From Azolla caroliniana (taxonomy: Eukaryota > Polypodiophyta), in NCBI GenBank assembly GCA_043228905.1, contig JBHGNT010000020.1, forward strand, positions 5,828,001 to 5,892,000: a stretch of DNA of 64,000 nucleotides, written 5' to 3'. Of this stretch, positions 9,784 to 21,198 are shown one piece after another (within the stretch, counting starts at the first letter, position 1; each line of letters opens with the position of its first letter). The notes beneath the pieces are model-generated. The model saw nothing but the letters and a program-made list of their open reading frames with translations. It was not told the origin of the DNA and made no database searches. Both the position numbers and the translations under genes were made by a program.

Positions 9784-11200
9784 CTTAGCCGGAATGAGAT
9801 CGGACTCTCTTCTAGAGTGCCGAAGTCTTCAACTTCTACCTAAACCTCCTCAAGCTCACTAGCCTCATCTTTCGGAATTGGGTCTTCGTCGGGATTGGAG
9901 TCGGTAAGGAGTACCATGATGCCGTCTCATCAAACTCGACATCTCGGCTTACTCGGACCTGCTTAATCCGGGGGTTATAACACTTATACCCTTTTTGCTC
10001 ATGCGAGTAACCGACTAGAATGCACTTCTCCGACTTCGAATCCAGCTTCCTCCATTTCTCATCCTACACATGCACATATGCTATGCTACCGAATATCCAA
10101 AGGTGTCTCAAATTCAACTTTCGCCGAAATACAGCTCATGTGCTGGCACCTTGTCACCGATCCGATTTTGGATGTAGACGGTCATTCGGACCGCCTCGGC
10201 CCAGTAGAAATGGGGCATGCTCTTCTCCTCCAACATTGCCCTTGCCGCGTCGACAATTGACCAATTCTTCCTTTCGGCCACACCGTTTTGCTCCGGTGTG
10301 TACCTGCAAATGAATTCACTCCGAATTCCGTTCTGCTGCACATAACTGTTGAATTGGCTAGAAAAGTATTCTTTCCTGCCATCCGACCGCAAGCAATTGA
10401 TCTTCCTCTCCGTTTCCCATTCAACCAAGCTTTGATGGTTTTGGAAACACTCGAAGATTTTGCTCTTCCTCTCGATGAGGTAGATCCACGTGTGTCAGCT
10501 GTAGTCATCGATGAACGAGACGAAATACTGACTCCCGCCAAGACTAACGTTTTGTGCTAGTCCCCATACATTCGAATGGATTAAATCGAGCTTGTTATGG
10601 CTCCGGTTTCAATCGGTGGGGAATGGAAGCCGATGTTGCTTCCTGAGTTGGCAGGCATCACAAATTTCGGCCTTCCGGCCGCTAAATTTCGGCAAACCGA
10701 AAACGACTTGTTTCAATTGTAGGTCTTGAAGCCTCCGATAATTGACGTGGCTGATCCGCTTGTGCCATAGGTCGATGTTTGCCCTTTCGCAAACATAGCG
10801 ATGCCGACATCATTAGTGTTGAGGATGAACATCCTCCCATCTCTACGCCCTAACACGATTATCCGGCCCTCTTCCTCGATGAAGCACCATAGGTGCGTAA
10901 ACCGCACCTGCATCCCCTGGTCGACGATTTGCCCACCTGACACCAGGTTCTTTGTGATAGTCGGAACGTGTAGTAGGTTCATCAGCTTCCCCTTTTGTTC
11001 GACATGGCTTAAAGGAACTTCTCCGACATGCACAATCGAGTGAGGGGTGTCATCTCCGGTTTTGACAATCCCCGGTTGTTCCGGTTTCTCTAAAAAAGAG
11101 AACCACTCTTCATGGCTCGTCATGTGGTTGGACGCTCCGGAATCAATGCACCATACTTCCTACGATCTAGAAGTAGTCTTCTTCATTGAGTTAGCCTTGT
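9784..11200 (-). pseudogene. C: GAG-pre-integrase, integrase and linker
   Basis: Read from 11200 down: SNHMTSHEEWFSFLEKPEQP (the start of the pre-integrase segment after the protease), GEVPLSHVEQKGK, LHVPTITKNLVSGGQIVDQG and CFIEEEGRIIVLGRRDGRMF. Then, with frame changes, the integrase core: ERKINCLRSDGRKEYFSSQF, RYTPEQNGVAERKNWSIVDA (catalytic E), EEKSMPHFYWAEAVR and QNRIGDKVPAHELYF. The last part is the acidic linker ending in ESPISFRLSG at the 9783 boundary. The integrase joins element DNA to the host chromosome; here it is interrupted by several frameshifts and stops. Confidence 0.82.
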
Positions 11201-12158
11201 GCTTCATCACGAAGGTTGGCCCTTTACCGGTTTTCCTGGTTCTGGATCCTTTTGATCCTTCCGCGTAGTGCGAGCTTTCCTGGTTCTCCCGACCGGTTTT
11301 TCCGGATCCAGATTTGTCTGAATCGGCGCGCTTCTTCCAGCACTCGCTTTCTCTATGGCCCTTTTTGCCACAGTACCAACATTCCCTGTCGGCCTTTCCT
11401 TGCCAGTTCCCGGCGCCGCTTTGACTCCCCTTGCTTGTGGAGGGTCTGGAACTACTGTTAGCACAACCTTTGTGCCTCTAGTCCTGCTCTTGTCAGCCGC
11501 CTCCATTGTGTGCCGACCTACCTCGTCGACCACGTCCATGGGGCCGATCTGACTCCGTGTACAACATCCGTCCGTCTGATTGAGTAGTCCTTGACCCACT
11601 CGCATGGTTTTCTTCGACCATCAGCATCGATTGCAAGTCGAAGAAGGACGGTGGTTTCTCCCGGGTGCAGATCACTGTCCGGATTAGCCCGTACCTTTGC
11701 GCTAGACCACCGAGGCATATTTGTACCATGTCGTCTTCATCCACCATCACGTTGATGGACCCGAGTGCATCACAAATCTCCTTTATCTTGGTGGTGTAGT
11801 CCGTAACCGACATGTCTCTTTGCTTGATGTTGTTCAGCTCTTGCCGAAGCTGCAACTTACAAGTTGTGGTACTTGCGGCGAAAATCTTCCGTAGATTTTC
11901 CCAAGCCTCCTTTGGCGTCTTTGCATCCTTGATGTAGCTGAGCATTTGATCATGCACACCGGACGCGACACAGTACAGTACCCGACTCGCTCCTTGCTCC
12001 CATACCGGGAAGTCTTTGTGTGACGGCTCCGGTGCTACTTAATTTGTTCCTTCCACGAAGCTCCAATATCCATGCTCCAACAAGTACTGGTGCATTTTAT
12101 ATGACCAAGACGCATAGTTGCTCCGGTCGAGCTTCTCTGTTCGAAGTGAACTCGCCAT
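11201..12158 (-). pseudogene. C: gag and protease region
   Basis: The likely start is ATG at 12158: MASSLRTEKLDRSNYASW, then HQYLLEHGYWSFVEGTN and an in-frame TAA. It resumes as HDQMLSYIKDAKTPKEAW, LQLRQELNNIKQRDMSVTDY, LGGLAQRYGLIRT, the standard copia gag (UBN2-type) core. A frameshift near 11600 leads to the basic region and a CCHC-type nucleocapsid segment (ECWKKRADSDKSGSGK near 11320, degraded). M has the clearer version, CWYCGKKGHRESEC. Gag forms the virus-like particle. The early stop means no gag would be made. Confidence 0.8.
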
Positions 12159-12250
12159 TCCTCTGTCCATATCTTCTCTCTATTTGTTGTTACCGGGTTC
12201 TAGGGTTCGTCTACGGAAGCAAATGTCGACTGCAGAGGTTCTCAACCCTC

Positions 12251-12264
12251 GCGCTTTGATACCA
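12251..12264 (-). promoter_or_regulatory. C primer binding site
   Basis: Minus strand TGGTATCAAAGCGC lies six bases inside the 5' LTR. It matches the initiator tRNA-Met 3' end (TGGTATCAGAGC) except for one base, as usual for plant copia. Confidence 0.8.
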
Positions 12265-12270
12265 TGCAAA

Positions 12271-12699
12271 TGTTAATGTGCGGAAGCGTCAGACAAAACC
12301 GGCTTAGCCGGATAGCAAAAGAAAATGAGATGAAGATTTAATGGAAAAGCTTCAAACACAAAGGAGACAGAGAGAGCAGAACATTAAAACTATATTAAAA
12401 TATTAACTCTAAAACTTTGTACATACAACCTGCTAAATAGCACTATTTATACAAGTCCATAAAGGACTGACAGAAGTACTGACAGGTACTTCAATGCTCA
12501 CACGTGCGACTGACACTAACTGCAAGTCAATGATTACCTAGTAGTCTAGGCTACTACTAGGCTTCCGGTTCCCGTTCGAATCCGGCTCCCCGATCCAGTC
12601 ATTTGTTTCCGGATACCGATCCGGCTCATCCTTCTAGATGCCGATCTGGCTCAAGCTTATTCAGCCGATCTGGATTTAGTTGAGCTTGCTCGCTCAACA
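12271..12699 (-). repeat. C 5' LTR
   Basis: 429 bp, minus-strand start TGTTGAGCGAGCAAGC at 12699 and end CGCACATTAACA at 12271. A TATA-like TATAAATAG (12443-12451, minus) suggests the transcription start region. Outside the LTR the bases are TCCCCCATG rather than a copy of the left flank. Confidence 0.88.
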
Positions 12700-13964
12700 T
12701 CCCCCATGTTCAACGCCATTATTTGTGCACGTACATTTAAGCTTGCATTAGGTAGAGGGAATTCTGTTTTAGATAGCTTGCTATGATTAGGGAATCTTTG
12801 GTGAGTTTCCATCTTCCTTCACCAAAGTAGTTTTCATATCCCTCGTCATGAAGCTTACCGGTAGAGATGATATTCAACGGAATATCTAGTATATGCCTTA
12901 CATCCCTCAATATGAGTTTACTACCCGTATTGGAGACTAAGACTACATCCCCTATGCCAACAACAACCTTTGTCATACCGTGGTTAGCCATTTTGACTTT
13001 ACCAAAGTCACCACCGGTATATGACTCAAACATTTCCCAATACGAAGTGATGTGATACGAGGCTCACGAGTCAATGACCCAATCAGTTTGTTGACATGCT
13101 AAACTATCACAAGAATCTTCACAGACAATAATAACATCGCGGCCATCACATGTGGCAGTTATAGGGTCATTTTTCTTGTCGTTATTGGTTCCATTCTTTT
13201 GGTCCCTCTTCTTCTTCCTACAGTCTCTTTCGTAGTGATTTGGACCACCACAATAACAACAAGAGAAATCTTTCTTGAATTCTTTCCTGCTTCTAGATTT
13301 TGACCTCCCCTCAACATTATTTCTATGATCTTGTGGACCCCAAGTATGACTTCTTCCTCTATTGGGGTTGTTTTCTATGACCAAGGCCTCATGCTAATTG
13401 TTGGACGGACACTCCATTCGTCGTTCTTCTTCATGTAGAAGACTTGACTTAAGCATGTCCAATGTTAGCTCCCTTTGTTGTGTTGCAGTCCAAAGCATCA
13501 CAACAAGGGTTTCCCAACTATTTGGGAGAGAACCTAACAATAACAAAGTCAACACCTCATTTGCTAGAGGTATTTCTAACGAGATTTTTTGACTTATAAG
13601 TCCTTGAAACGTGTTTAGATGCTTTGACATACTAGAGCCATCTTACAAGTTTCCTAAACACGGAGACTCTATTTAAGGCCTTTTTGGTTTGAAACATAGT
13701 TTCGATTTTCCCCCATAACTCGTGTGCTTTGGTTTCATCAACGAAATTGTTATATAGACTCATGTCTATAAAACAACATATGTATGATGTTCTTTTTAGA
13801 TGCATTGCTTCCCAAGTTAATGCATCTATGTTCTTGGGTTTTCTCATACCATGTCGTACGGGCAACCACATGTCTTTACATACCAACATGTCCCTCATTT
13901 TGGACTTCCAAATGGGTTAGTTGGATCCCGTTAGTTTAATCATCCTGCCTAATGATTCATCCAT
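12700..13964 (-). pseudogene. B: gag, protease and GAG-pre-integrase start
   Basis: ATG at 13964 gives MDESLGRMIKLTGSN then a stop; the same start context in F is MDDSFGGMFKLTGSN. It continues WKSKMRDMLVCKDMWLPV, RTSYICCFIDMSLYNNF, HLNTFQGLISQKISLEIPL and LTLLLLGSLPNSWETL, the gag core. The zinc knuckle CCYCGGPNHYERDC (CX2CX4HX4C) is intact near 13245. The protease appears as DWVIDS followed by a stop in place of the G of DSGAS, so it is dead. Then MANHGMTKVVVGIGDV and LRDVRHILDIPLNIISTG mark the pre-integrase segment, ending where C inserted. Confidence 0.85.
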
Positions 13965-13992
13965 ATTCCAAGTCATTGCGGAGGGTATCAAC

Positions 13993-14008
13993 CTCTGCTC
14001 TCATACCA
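13993..14008 (-). promoter_or_regulatory. B primer binding site
   Basis: Minus strand TGGTATGAGAGCAGAG is two bases from the 5' LTR. It is the initiator tRNA-Met type primer site with one change (TGGTATCAGAGC). It confirms that the right LTR is the 5' LTR and that B reads leftward. Confidence 0.85.
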
Positions 14009-14010
14009 CT

Positions 14011-15222
14011 TGTTGGGAATATGAGACTGAATCAGGATGATTTAAACTTCAAACACAATTAACACTTGATGAAACCACAAGAGGAAAATGATAGTACACC
14101 AAAATTTTTAACGTGGAAAACCCAAAGTAGGGAAAAACCACGGGAACCGTAGGTTCCAAACAACTTCACTATAATTTTGAGTACAATGGAATACGACCTC
14201 ACTAGAGGAGTGTATCTACGTCAAGGCAATGGCCTTGGTTACAACCTTCACCCAATCAGCTGGATAGAATAACAAAGATTAAAAACTGAGTACGACCTCT
14301 CTAGGATTTGACTAGAGGAACATACAAACCTCAAGGCAACAACCTTGGCTACACAATAGCGAATACAACTGAGTACGGACTCTCTAGGTTTTGACTAGAG
14401 AGAATGTACTAGCCTCAAGGCAACAACCTTGGCTACAATCTTCACCCGGTCAGGTGGATACAACAATGATAAGCACAAGACATGTGCTAGCCTCAAGGCA
14501 ATAGCCTTGGCTACACTCTTCACCTGATTGGGTGGATACAACAACAATAAGCACAAGAAATGTGGTAGTCTCTCTAGGTTTTTTTCTAGAGGAAATATAT
14601 TAGCTTCAAGGCAACAAGCTTGGCTACGATCCTCACCCAACTGGGTGGATGGAAAAACTAGCAAAATAGGGAACAAGAAAACAACATGAAAAGAAGTAAC
14701 CTGATGCGAGTAGACAAGAGAGGTGTTGCACAGTCGTGGTTCTCTGTCAGCCCGACCAACTCCTCACAGGTCTCTGTCTCCTCCACTTCCGTAGAATGCT
14801 CTTCCTCTCGTTCTCACTCTTTCGTTCTCTGTTTTCTACTCTATTTTCTATTTTTCTCTCTATTTTCTGTTTTTTCTCTGTTGTTCTCCAGATAATCAGA
14901 CCGCGCTCTGTTTCCCCCTTCTCCTTTTTATGTTTTTCTCCTTGTTGTCCAATGTCTATGTACCTGTGTTCACACACACACACACAAAAAACACACACCA
15001 AAAAACATACAAAAGAAAAAAGGGTATACAGACACATATATATTTATATATAAATATAGTCATACATAATTATAACTTTTCCCCTTTTTGGCCCTGAGCC
15101 AATTCAGCGCCCAATCGACTCCCAATCGGTTGTATGCTCAGTCGACTGCTGACACATAGCCGATTCTCAATCATCCCTTTTGGTCTATGTTGTGGGCTCC
15201 ACTTGAGTGGATATGCCCAACA
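14011..15222 (-). repeat. B 5' LTR
   Basis: 1212 bp, ending TGTTGGGAATATG at 14011 (plus view) and starting TGTTGGGCATATCC at 15222 (minus view). It repeats the palindrome-bearing module array (about 14240-14655). It is longer than the 3' LTR mainly through an extra module near 14350-14410 and a (CA)n/AAAACACACACC stretch near 14975. The G0 gag resumes at 15223 with the duplicated ATTGT. Confidence 0.88.
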
Positions 15223-16480
15223 ATTGTTTCATCGGCAGATCCCATAGAAGGATCTAATAGGCCAGTTCTATACGGCCTATCAGGAGCCACATGAAACGGT
15301 GTCACAATTTGTGATCTGATTTCAAAACTTACAACTTCAGATTTCGTGGCCTATTCCAAAAGAGGAATTGAAGGATATCTTCCTAGAGGCTTTACGTGAA
15401 CCTCTTCGAACAACTCTAACGATGTTCGATTCCCGGAATCAATCACTGGAGCAAGTGGTAGATAAAGCTTTGGCAATGGATCGAATGCACAATAATAACA
15501 CTATGAACCTGTCAATGTTACACCGGAATTTACCTACATTAGAAGAGCTCAGATTCAGGCAAGTTGTTTACTGTACCACTTGCCTCAACACAGGGCATTC
15601 GACAATAGAATGCAGTTTACACACTCATTGTACGATTTGCCATTCCAAAGTTTATTCAGTCAAGCAATGTGAGTATAATCAACTCAATAAAACAACTGCA
15701 CCGGTTCGGGAAATACATCCTGAAAATAATTATCAGGAAAATAGAAATCAGTTGCATGATGACGATCAATCAAGATATGATGATCGGTATCAGTCGGAGC
15801 GGCGAGTTGATTATCAGCGTGAAGATTACCATAAAGATGATAACTAGCAGAATGATAGCCATCAAGATGATAATCGGAGAGACGATTATCGATGTAATGA
15901 CAATCGCCTTAATGACCGATATGATGAGGATGACTACCAACAGGATAGTCGAAATAATTATGATCGAGACTATTCAACCCAACGTGATAACAATAACCGA
16001 CAACCCTACAGGGAAAGTTGTTATTAGGACGATAGAAGGTCCAATAACTTTAGAAGAAATGATGATAATTGACCACCAAAACGTCGACTTAATGACAACC
16101 GAAAGCCGAAAGGGTCTCGGCAATTTCAACATGATTCCAAAGATAGGGATAATTATGAATCTCAAGATGCTCGTCGACCTCAATATGAACCCGAAGAATA
16201 TAGTGGATCATCAATTCCAAATTGCTACATATGCAAAAAAGATGGGAAGTATGCAAATCAATGCCTGGCGAAAGATAAAGGAAAGGCACCAACGGTAAAT
16301 ATGGTGGTACGGGAAATACAACAAGTAACCACTCGTAATAAAGGAAAACAATAAGAGTGGGAGGTGCAGGAAGCAGTACGGAAAGCAGCTAAGGAATGGG
16401 TCGAAGAAGCCAACAACAATAATGTCGCCAAAATGTTGCAAGACAATGATCCATCATTCGACGCTCAACCAGGCGGATAG
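15223..16480 (+). pseudogene. G0: gag C-terminal half with zinc knuckles
   Basis: The frame continues the 4166-4561 gag fragment: LIGQFYTAYQEPHETVSQF, NLQLQISWPIPKEELKD, FLEALREPLRTTL, SLEQVVDKALAMDRM. It is followed by CTTCLNTGHSTIEC, a good CX2CX4HX4C knuckle, then CTICHSKVYSVKQC with Y in place of H. Next is a low-complexity stretch of about 150 codons rich in D, R, N and Y (about 15720-16200), then a third degenerate knuckle CYICKKDGKYANQC. Stops occur at 15847, about 16026 and a few other places. The product would coat genomic RNA. The type resembles plant Tat-group gypsy gag. Confidence 0.75.
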
Positions 16481-18075
16481 TTGGCACCCAAAATGACACC
16501 GGAAGATGAAGAAACATGAATAATCTTGGCAGATTGCCAAGTGTCATTACCCTTGGCAGGATTATTAAAATTAGCACCTAGATTCACGAAGAAGGTCGCT
16601 ACAATTATTGTGTAGAATGGGGCTGAAAAAGTGTTGGTTAATTACAGCAATCCGATCACCGGACCGACATTAATGGATGAACAGAGTCCATCAGTAAAAG
16701 TAGTGATTTGGGGCCAGGAAGTCACCAACACTATTGTCGAAAGCGGATCAGGGGTAAATTTGATTAATAAGATCGCATTTGATTGGCTCGGAATTACCAA
16801 ATAGGACGCATGTCCTTTCTGGTTAAGAATGGGTGACACAAGTATAGTCTGGCCATTGGGTCTAATTCGCCAATTTGATGTCATTGTTGGAGGTCACACT
16901 TTTCAGATATCGGTAGTAGCGGTTCATTTGGATGCACCCGGTGCATATCCATTATTATTAGGCCAACCTTGACTAAAGACAACAAATATTTAAACAAAAT
17001 TGGAACAAGAACATCATAACATTCTAGAAGGGTAAGAGTAAAATTTGGGTGTCAACACAAGAAAAGGTCAATACGACTTGTCAGTGTTACCAATTCATCC
17101 TGAAGCAATAAACATGATGGAAGGATTGGATGAGGCCGAAGAAGATCAATATTTTGAAGACAATCCAAAGATCATTCCACTTTTCGAAGTCGACATCAAG
17201 TAGACACTTACACCATATATGGGTGAGGAAGATAAAGAAGAAGAAATTATTGTTGATGAAAAAACATTGAAGGAGTTACGACTTCAACAGGAAGCTATAG
17301 AAAGGGAGATGCAAGTGTCCCAAAGAGTTCAGGCATCGACACTCGAAGAATTAAACTCCAACGCCGAGCCAAAGACCATTTTGATATCAAAAGAAATGGC
17401 GTTGACTGATAAAGCTAAGATGATTGATTTACTGTGTTAATATAAAGATGTGTTTGCTTGGTCATTTGAAGATATGAAGGGATTAGATCCGGCCTTCTAT
17501 CAGCATTAGATAAATTTGCATAAAGATGTGAAGCCTGTACAACAACGTTGGTACTGATTAAATACCAATCATGCCGTGAAGAAGGCAACTTGGTTAAGTC
17601 CAATCGTAGTCATACCCAAGAAGAATGGAAAGATCAGGGTATGTGTCAACTATAGAAAGCTTAATGCAGGTATGGTAACAAATGCATTTCCGTTACCCTT
17701 TATGGATGGAGTTTTGGATGCGATGGCAGGACATGAAATTTACAACTTTCTAGACGGATTTAGTGGCTATAATCAGGTCTGAATGCACCCAAAGGATGAG
17801 GAAAAAATACCATTTGTAACTGAATGGGGAGTATTTGTCGCAATCGTAATGATGATTGGCTTTAAAACGGCCCGAACGACAATTCAGAGGGTCATTCAAG
17901 AAATTTTCGCGGATTATATACATGCATTTATGCATGTATGCTATGTATAGTAAAAAAGCTGATCATTTCGAGCATTTACGTCTATGTCTAGAACGATGTC
18001 GACAAGGCCTACTTAGTCTCAATCCTGCTAAATGTGCATTTAGAGTAATGAGTGGTACGTTACTCAGGAGTAAGC
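16481..18075 (+). pseudogene. G0: protease and truncated RT of a Tat-like gypsy
   Basis: The protease region reads VVIWGQEVTNTIVESGSGVN, where a catalytic D is replaced by E (DSGSGVN expected), then LRMGDTSIVWPLGLI and PLLLGQP. An acidic linker leads to the RT N-terminus YKDVFAWSFEDMKGLDP, the signature start of Tat-type pol, then WLSPIVVIPKKNGKIRVCVN, YRKLN, DGVLDAM and LDGFSGYNQV. It becomes disrupted after TEWGVF and finally shows LSLNPAKCAFRVMSG, where the sequence stops abruptly at about 18072. The catalytic YIDD box, RNase H and integrase are missing; accessory-ORF-end and LTR sequence abuts directly. At least seven stops are present. Confidence 0.78.
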
Positions 18076-18123
18076 AAGGAAGAGGGGTTCGATCGTGCAA
18101 GGCACTGTCCTACGAGCGTGCCG
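18076..18123 (+). pseudogene. G0: last codons of the Tat accessory ORF
   Basis: A short segment (GTGCAAGGCACTGTCCTACG region, 18097-18123) matches the bases just before the G2 and G1 LTRs (GTACAAGGTACTGTCCCACG in G2). It is what remains of the region between pol and the 3' LTR after an internal deletion that joined mid-RT to this point. Confidence 0.5.
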
Positions 18124-18560
18124 TGTTAGCCGATCAACTACAAGGTCGGAATGTCGGAAACGGAGAGGTGTGAAAGGGTCGGAGTCGACAATGTTCAGAA
18201 GTACGAAGGAGTTGGAGTTGGAGGCGGATTGATGAGTTTGGAGTACTTATTTTGCCAAGTAGGATAAAACTATTTTTGAATTAGTTAGAACAGTTTTGTA
18301 ATAGTTATTGCCGAATAAGGGCAAGTGTAATCTTGGAAAGAGACTCTTGGATTACCTATAAAAAGGGACCGAGAGTATTGTAAGTCTATCGTTCTAATTT
18401 GGAATTATATAAGCTAATAGTTAGAGTATTTATGTGTGGACAGTCTCTCTATTCATTGTTATTCTCAGTGTCGATTTCTGATTTGCTATGCTACTATGTA
18501 ATTATATTAAGACCAAGTAGTCAATCAGGGTTACTCAAAGCACAAGTTCTAATTATCAAC
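18124..18560 (+). repeat. G0 LTR (right edge uncertain)
   Basis: Starts TGTTAGCCGATC, like G1 (TGTTAGCCAGCC) and G2 (TGTTACCGGCCG). It includes CTATAAAAAGGG (about 18357-18368), a good TATA box. Its 3' part has diverged from G1 and G2, so the exact CA end is not certain; by length it should lie near 18540-18580. Confidence 0.6.
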
Positions 18561-18584
18561 TAGTACATCTATTCATCCTCCTAC

Positions 18585-18650
18585 CATGACCAACTTGATA
18601 GAACGTTTAGATGTGAACGGTCAACCTATTGTGTCGGCTAGATACAGTAA
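18585..18650 (+). pseudogene. Possible gag start of a second G-type unit
   Basis: Downstream of the G0 LTR an ATG opens MTNLIERLDVNGQPIVSARY and soon stops. It looks like the N-terminus of a gypsy gag directly following an LTR. If so, the LTR served as a 5' LTR of another internal region, and G0 was part of a tandem LTR-internal-LTR-internal array before L sequence truncated it at about 18650. The evidence is short, so this is tentative. Confidence 0.35.
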
Positions 18651-20377
18651 CTGATTGTCGGCCGAACAACACCAACCAAGATACATTTCTCCGACTTGCG
18701 ATCCAGTTTCTTCCACTTCTCATCTGGTACATGCACATATGCAATGCTACCGAATACCCTAAGGTGCTTTAAGCTCAGCTTTCGCCCGAAATATAGCTCA
18801 TGAGACGACACCTTCTCTTCAGTTGTCGAAATATGATTCTGGATATATAATATTGTCTGAACCACTTTGGCCCATAAACTTGGGCATGCTCTTCTCCTCC
18901 AGCATTGCCCATGCCGCTTCCACAACCGATCGGTTCTTCCTTTCGGCTACGTCGTTCTGCTCCGGCGTATATCTATAACTGAATTCACGTTGAATTCCCA
19001 TCTACTATAGATAACAGTTGAATTGGCCGAAAAAGTATTCCTTTCCACCATCCGACCACAGACACTTGATTTTCCGGTCTATTTCCCTTTCGACAAGATT
19101 TTTCAAGTTCCGAAAACATGAGAAGGCCTTGCTCTTCTTCTCTATCAGGTAAATCCATGTGTGATGGCTATAGTCAACACACATCAACTCCCACCTAAGC
19201 TCACATTCTGTGTCAATCCCCATACATCCGAATGTATCAAGTCGAGTTTGTTGCGGTTCCGATTACACTCATTGGGGAATGGAAGTCAGTGTTGCTCCCC
19301 TAGCTAGCAGGCTTCACAAACTTGGGCCTTTCGGCCACTGAACTTCAGCAAACTGAACACGACTTGTTTCATTTGCAACTCCTGAAGCCTTTGGTAGTTG
19401 ACATGGCCGATTTGCTTACGCCATGAGTCGATATCTGAATCAACCTTTTGTCCTTTGGAAAACATTGTAGTGCCAACGTCATTTGTGTCGAGGATAAACG
19501 TCCTCCCTTCCCAGCACCCTTGCGCAATGATTTGGACTTCTTCTTCGATGAAGCATCCAAGGTGTGTGAACTGGACCTACATCCCTTGGTCAACAATCTG
19601 TCTGACTGACACCAAGTTCTTTGTGATTGTCGGGATGTGTTGAATGTTCATCAGTCTCCCCTTCTATCCAACATGGCTCAAGCGAACATCACCGACATGC
19701 TTGATGGGGGTGCGAGGTGTCGTCACCAGTTTCGACTACTCCTGGTTGTTCCAGTTTCCCCAAATATGAGAACCAATCCTCGTGGCTCATCATGTGGTTT
19801 GATGCTATGACATACCACACCTCATTCGGTCTTGAGGTGCTTGTCTTCATCAAGTTGGCTTTGTGCTTCATCACAAAGGCAGGGCCCTTTCCAGCTCCTT
19901 TCGAGGTTTTATTTAGCGTAGTGCGATCGCTGTCGATTTCCTTGTTTAGCTATGCTCAATCTAGATTTATCCAAATCAGACTTCTTCTTTTGGAGTTTCA
20001 GACCCTACCATGACTCCCCTTGCTTCTGGAGGGTCCGAAACTGTTGTCAACATGTCGATTATGCCTCTGGTTCTGCTCTTGTCGACCTCCACCATTGCGT
20101 GCCAATCCATCTCGTTCTCCACAACCACAGGGCCGATCCAACTCCGTGTACAACATCTAGTTGTCTGATTGTGTGCTCCTTGACACACCAACGTGGTTCT
20201 CTTCGACTATAAGCATTGACTACAGGTCGAAAAGCGACGATGGCTTCTCCCTTGTGTAGATAGTTTTCCGGATCAGCCCGTATCTTTAAGCTAGACCACC
20301 GAGGAAAATCCATACCATTTCGTCCTTGTCCACCGTCACATTGATGAACCCCAAGGCATCGTAGATTTCCTTGGTTT
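18651..20377 (-). pseudogene. L: copia gag end, pre-integrase and integrase, heavily decayed
   Basis: Reading down from 20377: KEIYDALGFINVTVDKDEMV, FLGGLA, RYGLIRK (gag), then MLYTELDRP, the pre-integrase SNHMMSHEDWFSYLGKLEQP, and the integrase HHTWIYLIEKKSKAF, DRKIKCLWSDGGKEYFFGQF, RYTPEQNDVAERKNRSVVEA (catalytic E region, G to D) and EEKSMPKF. It ends at KSEKCILVG near 18660, so the RT and RNase H are absent. The gag N-terminal part continues at 31510 on the other side of F. Same lineage as C and M. It has more stops than either, so it is an older copy. Confidence 0.8.
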
Positions 20378-20647
20378 TGATAGGAACAGATCGCTCCTTA
20401 TGCGCAGCACTCGGCCACAACCGAGCTTGGAATGATACACAGAAAAACGGGAAATAAAACACGACACGAAGAAGGGAAGAGTGCGCGAGATGTTTACGTG
20501 GAAAACCCCAAACTAGGGGAAAAACCACGGCAACTCACAGGCTACAAACTATCACTAGGTTAGTATGTACAACGGTGAGTTCACGGAGGCAACGACCTCG
20601 TGCTCACGATCTTCGCCACAGGCGGCGGTTACAACAGAGGCAACGAC

Positions 20648-20692
<45 letters not shown>

Positions 20693-21146
20693 CAGTTACA
20701 CACACTCTCTATTCTTGCACCAACAAGAATGACAACAACTACTACTAAAAGTTTGCCCTAAGTCATATTTATACTAATATGACTTCTCGGCTATTTACAA
20801 ATGTAGCCTCGATGGGCTCTCAGAAACATATTTACGAATATGTCTCTTCCTCCGGTTCGCACCGGGTCTGCGTCATCCGGCTCTCCGTAGCCGGGTGCTC
20901 CTCATCCGGTTCTCACCGGGCCTGCACCATCCGGCTCTCCGTAGCCGGGTACTCCTCATCCGGTTCACACCGGGTCTGCGTCATCCGGCTCTCCGTAGCC
21001 GGGTGCTCCTCATCCGGTTCTCACCGGGCCTGCACCATCCGGCTCTCCGTAGCCGGGTACTCCTCATCCAGGTTTCGGCCTCGGCCGAGATTGTTCGTCG
21101 GCACTGTTCTTCTCCCTTCCTATCCGGAGGGACCTGTCTCCGAACA
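20378..21146 (-). repeat. F 3' LTR
   Basis: 769 bp. Minus-strand start TGTTCGGAGACAGG at 21146, end GTTCCTATCA at 20378 (TCA for TGTCA in the other LTR). It contains four units of a 54-bp minisatellite (20838-21070), a (CT)n run (20652-20690) and a hairpin CTCGG-N6-CCGAG near 20408-20424. The 5' LTR has five units instead of four. Confidence 0.92.
20838..21070. repeat. 54-bp minisatellite in F 3' LTR, four units
   Basis: Units alternate between two types (CACCGGGTCTGCGTCATC and CACCGGGCCTGCACCATC), so the higher-order period is 108 bp. Each unit holds two short inverted repeats, CCGGT-N4/5-ACCGG and CCGGCT-N6-AGCCGG. Because 54 is a multiple of three and the unit has no stop in several frames, long repetitive frames appear on both strands; these are not genes. 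Confidence 0.92.
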
Positions 21147-21198
21147 AACTCCCCCTTCACTCCGGCATGGGGTGTCTGATCAGTCCGATCCGCTTCCG

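Larger units (their letters stand above)
6518..12699 (-). mobile_element. C: copia element inside B
   Basis: LTRs at 6518-6939 and 12271-12699 with matching ends (TGTTGAGCGAGCAAGC and CGCACATTAACA on the minus strand), a primer site at 12251-12264 and a polypurine tract at 6940-6954 make a complete minus-strand structure. Gag, protease, integrase, RT and RNase H are all recognisable but carry stops and shifts. The flanks do not match (GTGAA on the left, TCCCC on the right), and about 300 codons of B between GAG-pre-integrase and integrase are missing at the site. The insertion was therefore accompanied or followed by a deletion, or one end was exchanged by recombination. Confidence 0.85.
4562..15222 (-). 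mobile_element. B: nested copia element with LTRs and ATTGT duplication
   Basis: Two related LTRs (4562-5718 and 14011-15222) bound the element, with a primer site inside the right LTR and a polypurine tract inside the left, so it reads on the minus strand. ATTGT is present at 4557-4561 and 15223-15227, and the G0 gag reads through when B is removed. The left terminus is TATTGGG instead of TGTTGGG, a decayed TG end. Inside are gag, protease, the start of GAG-pre-integrase and part of integrase; RT and RNase H are missing. The C element splits the integrase region. B is therefore a defective copy. Its gag resembles that of F. Confidence 0.88.
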
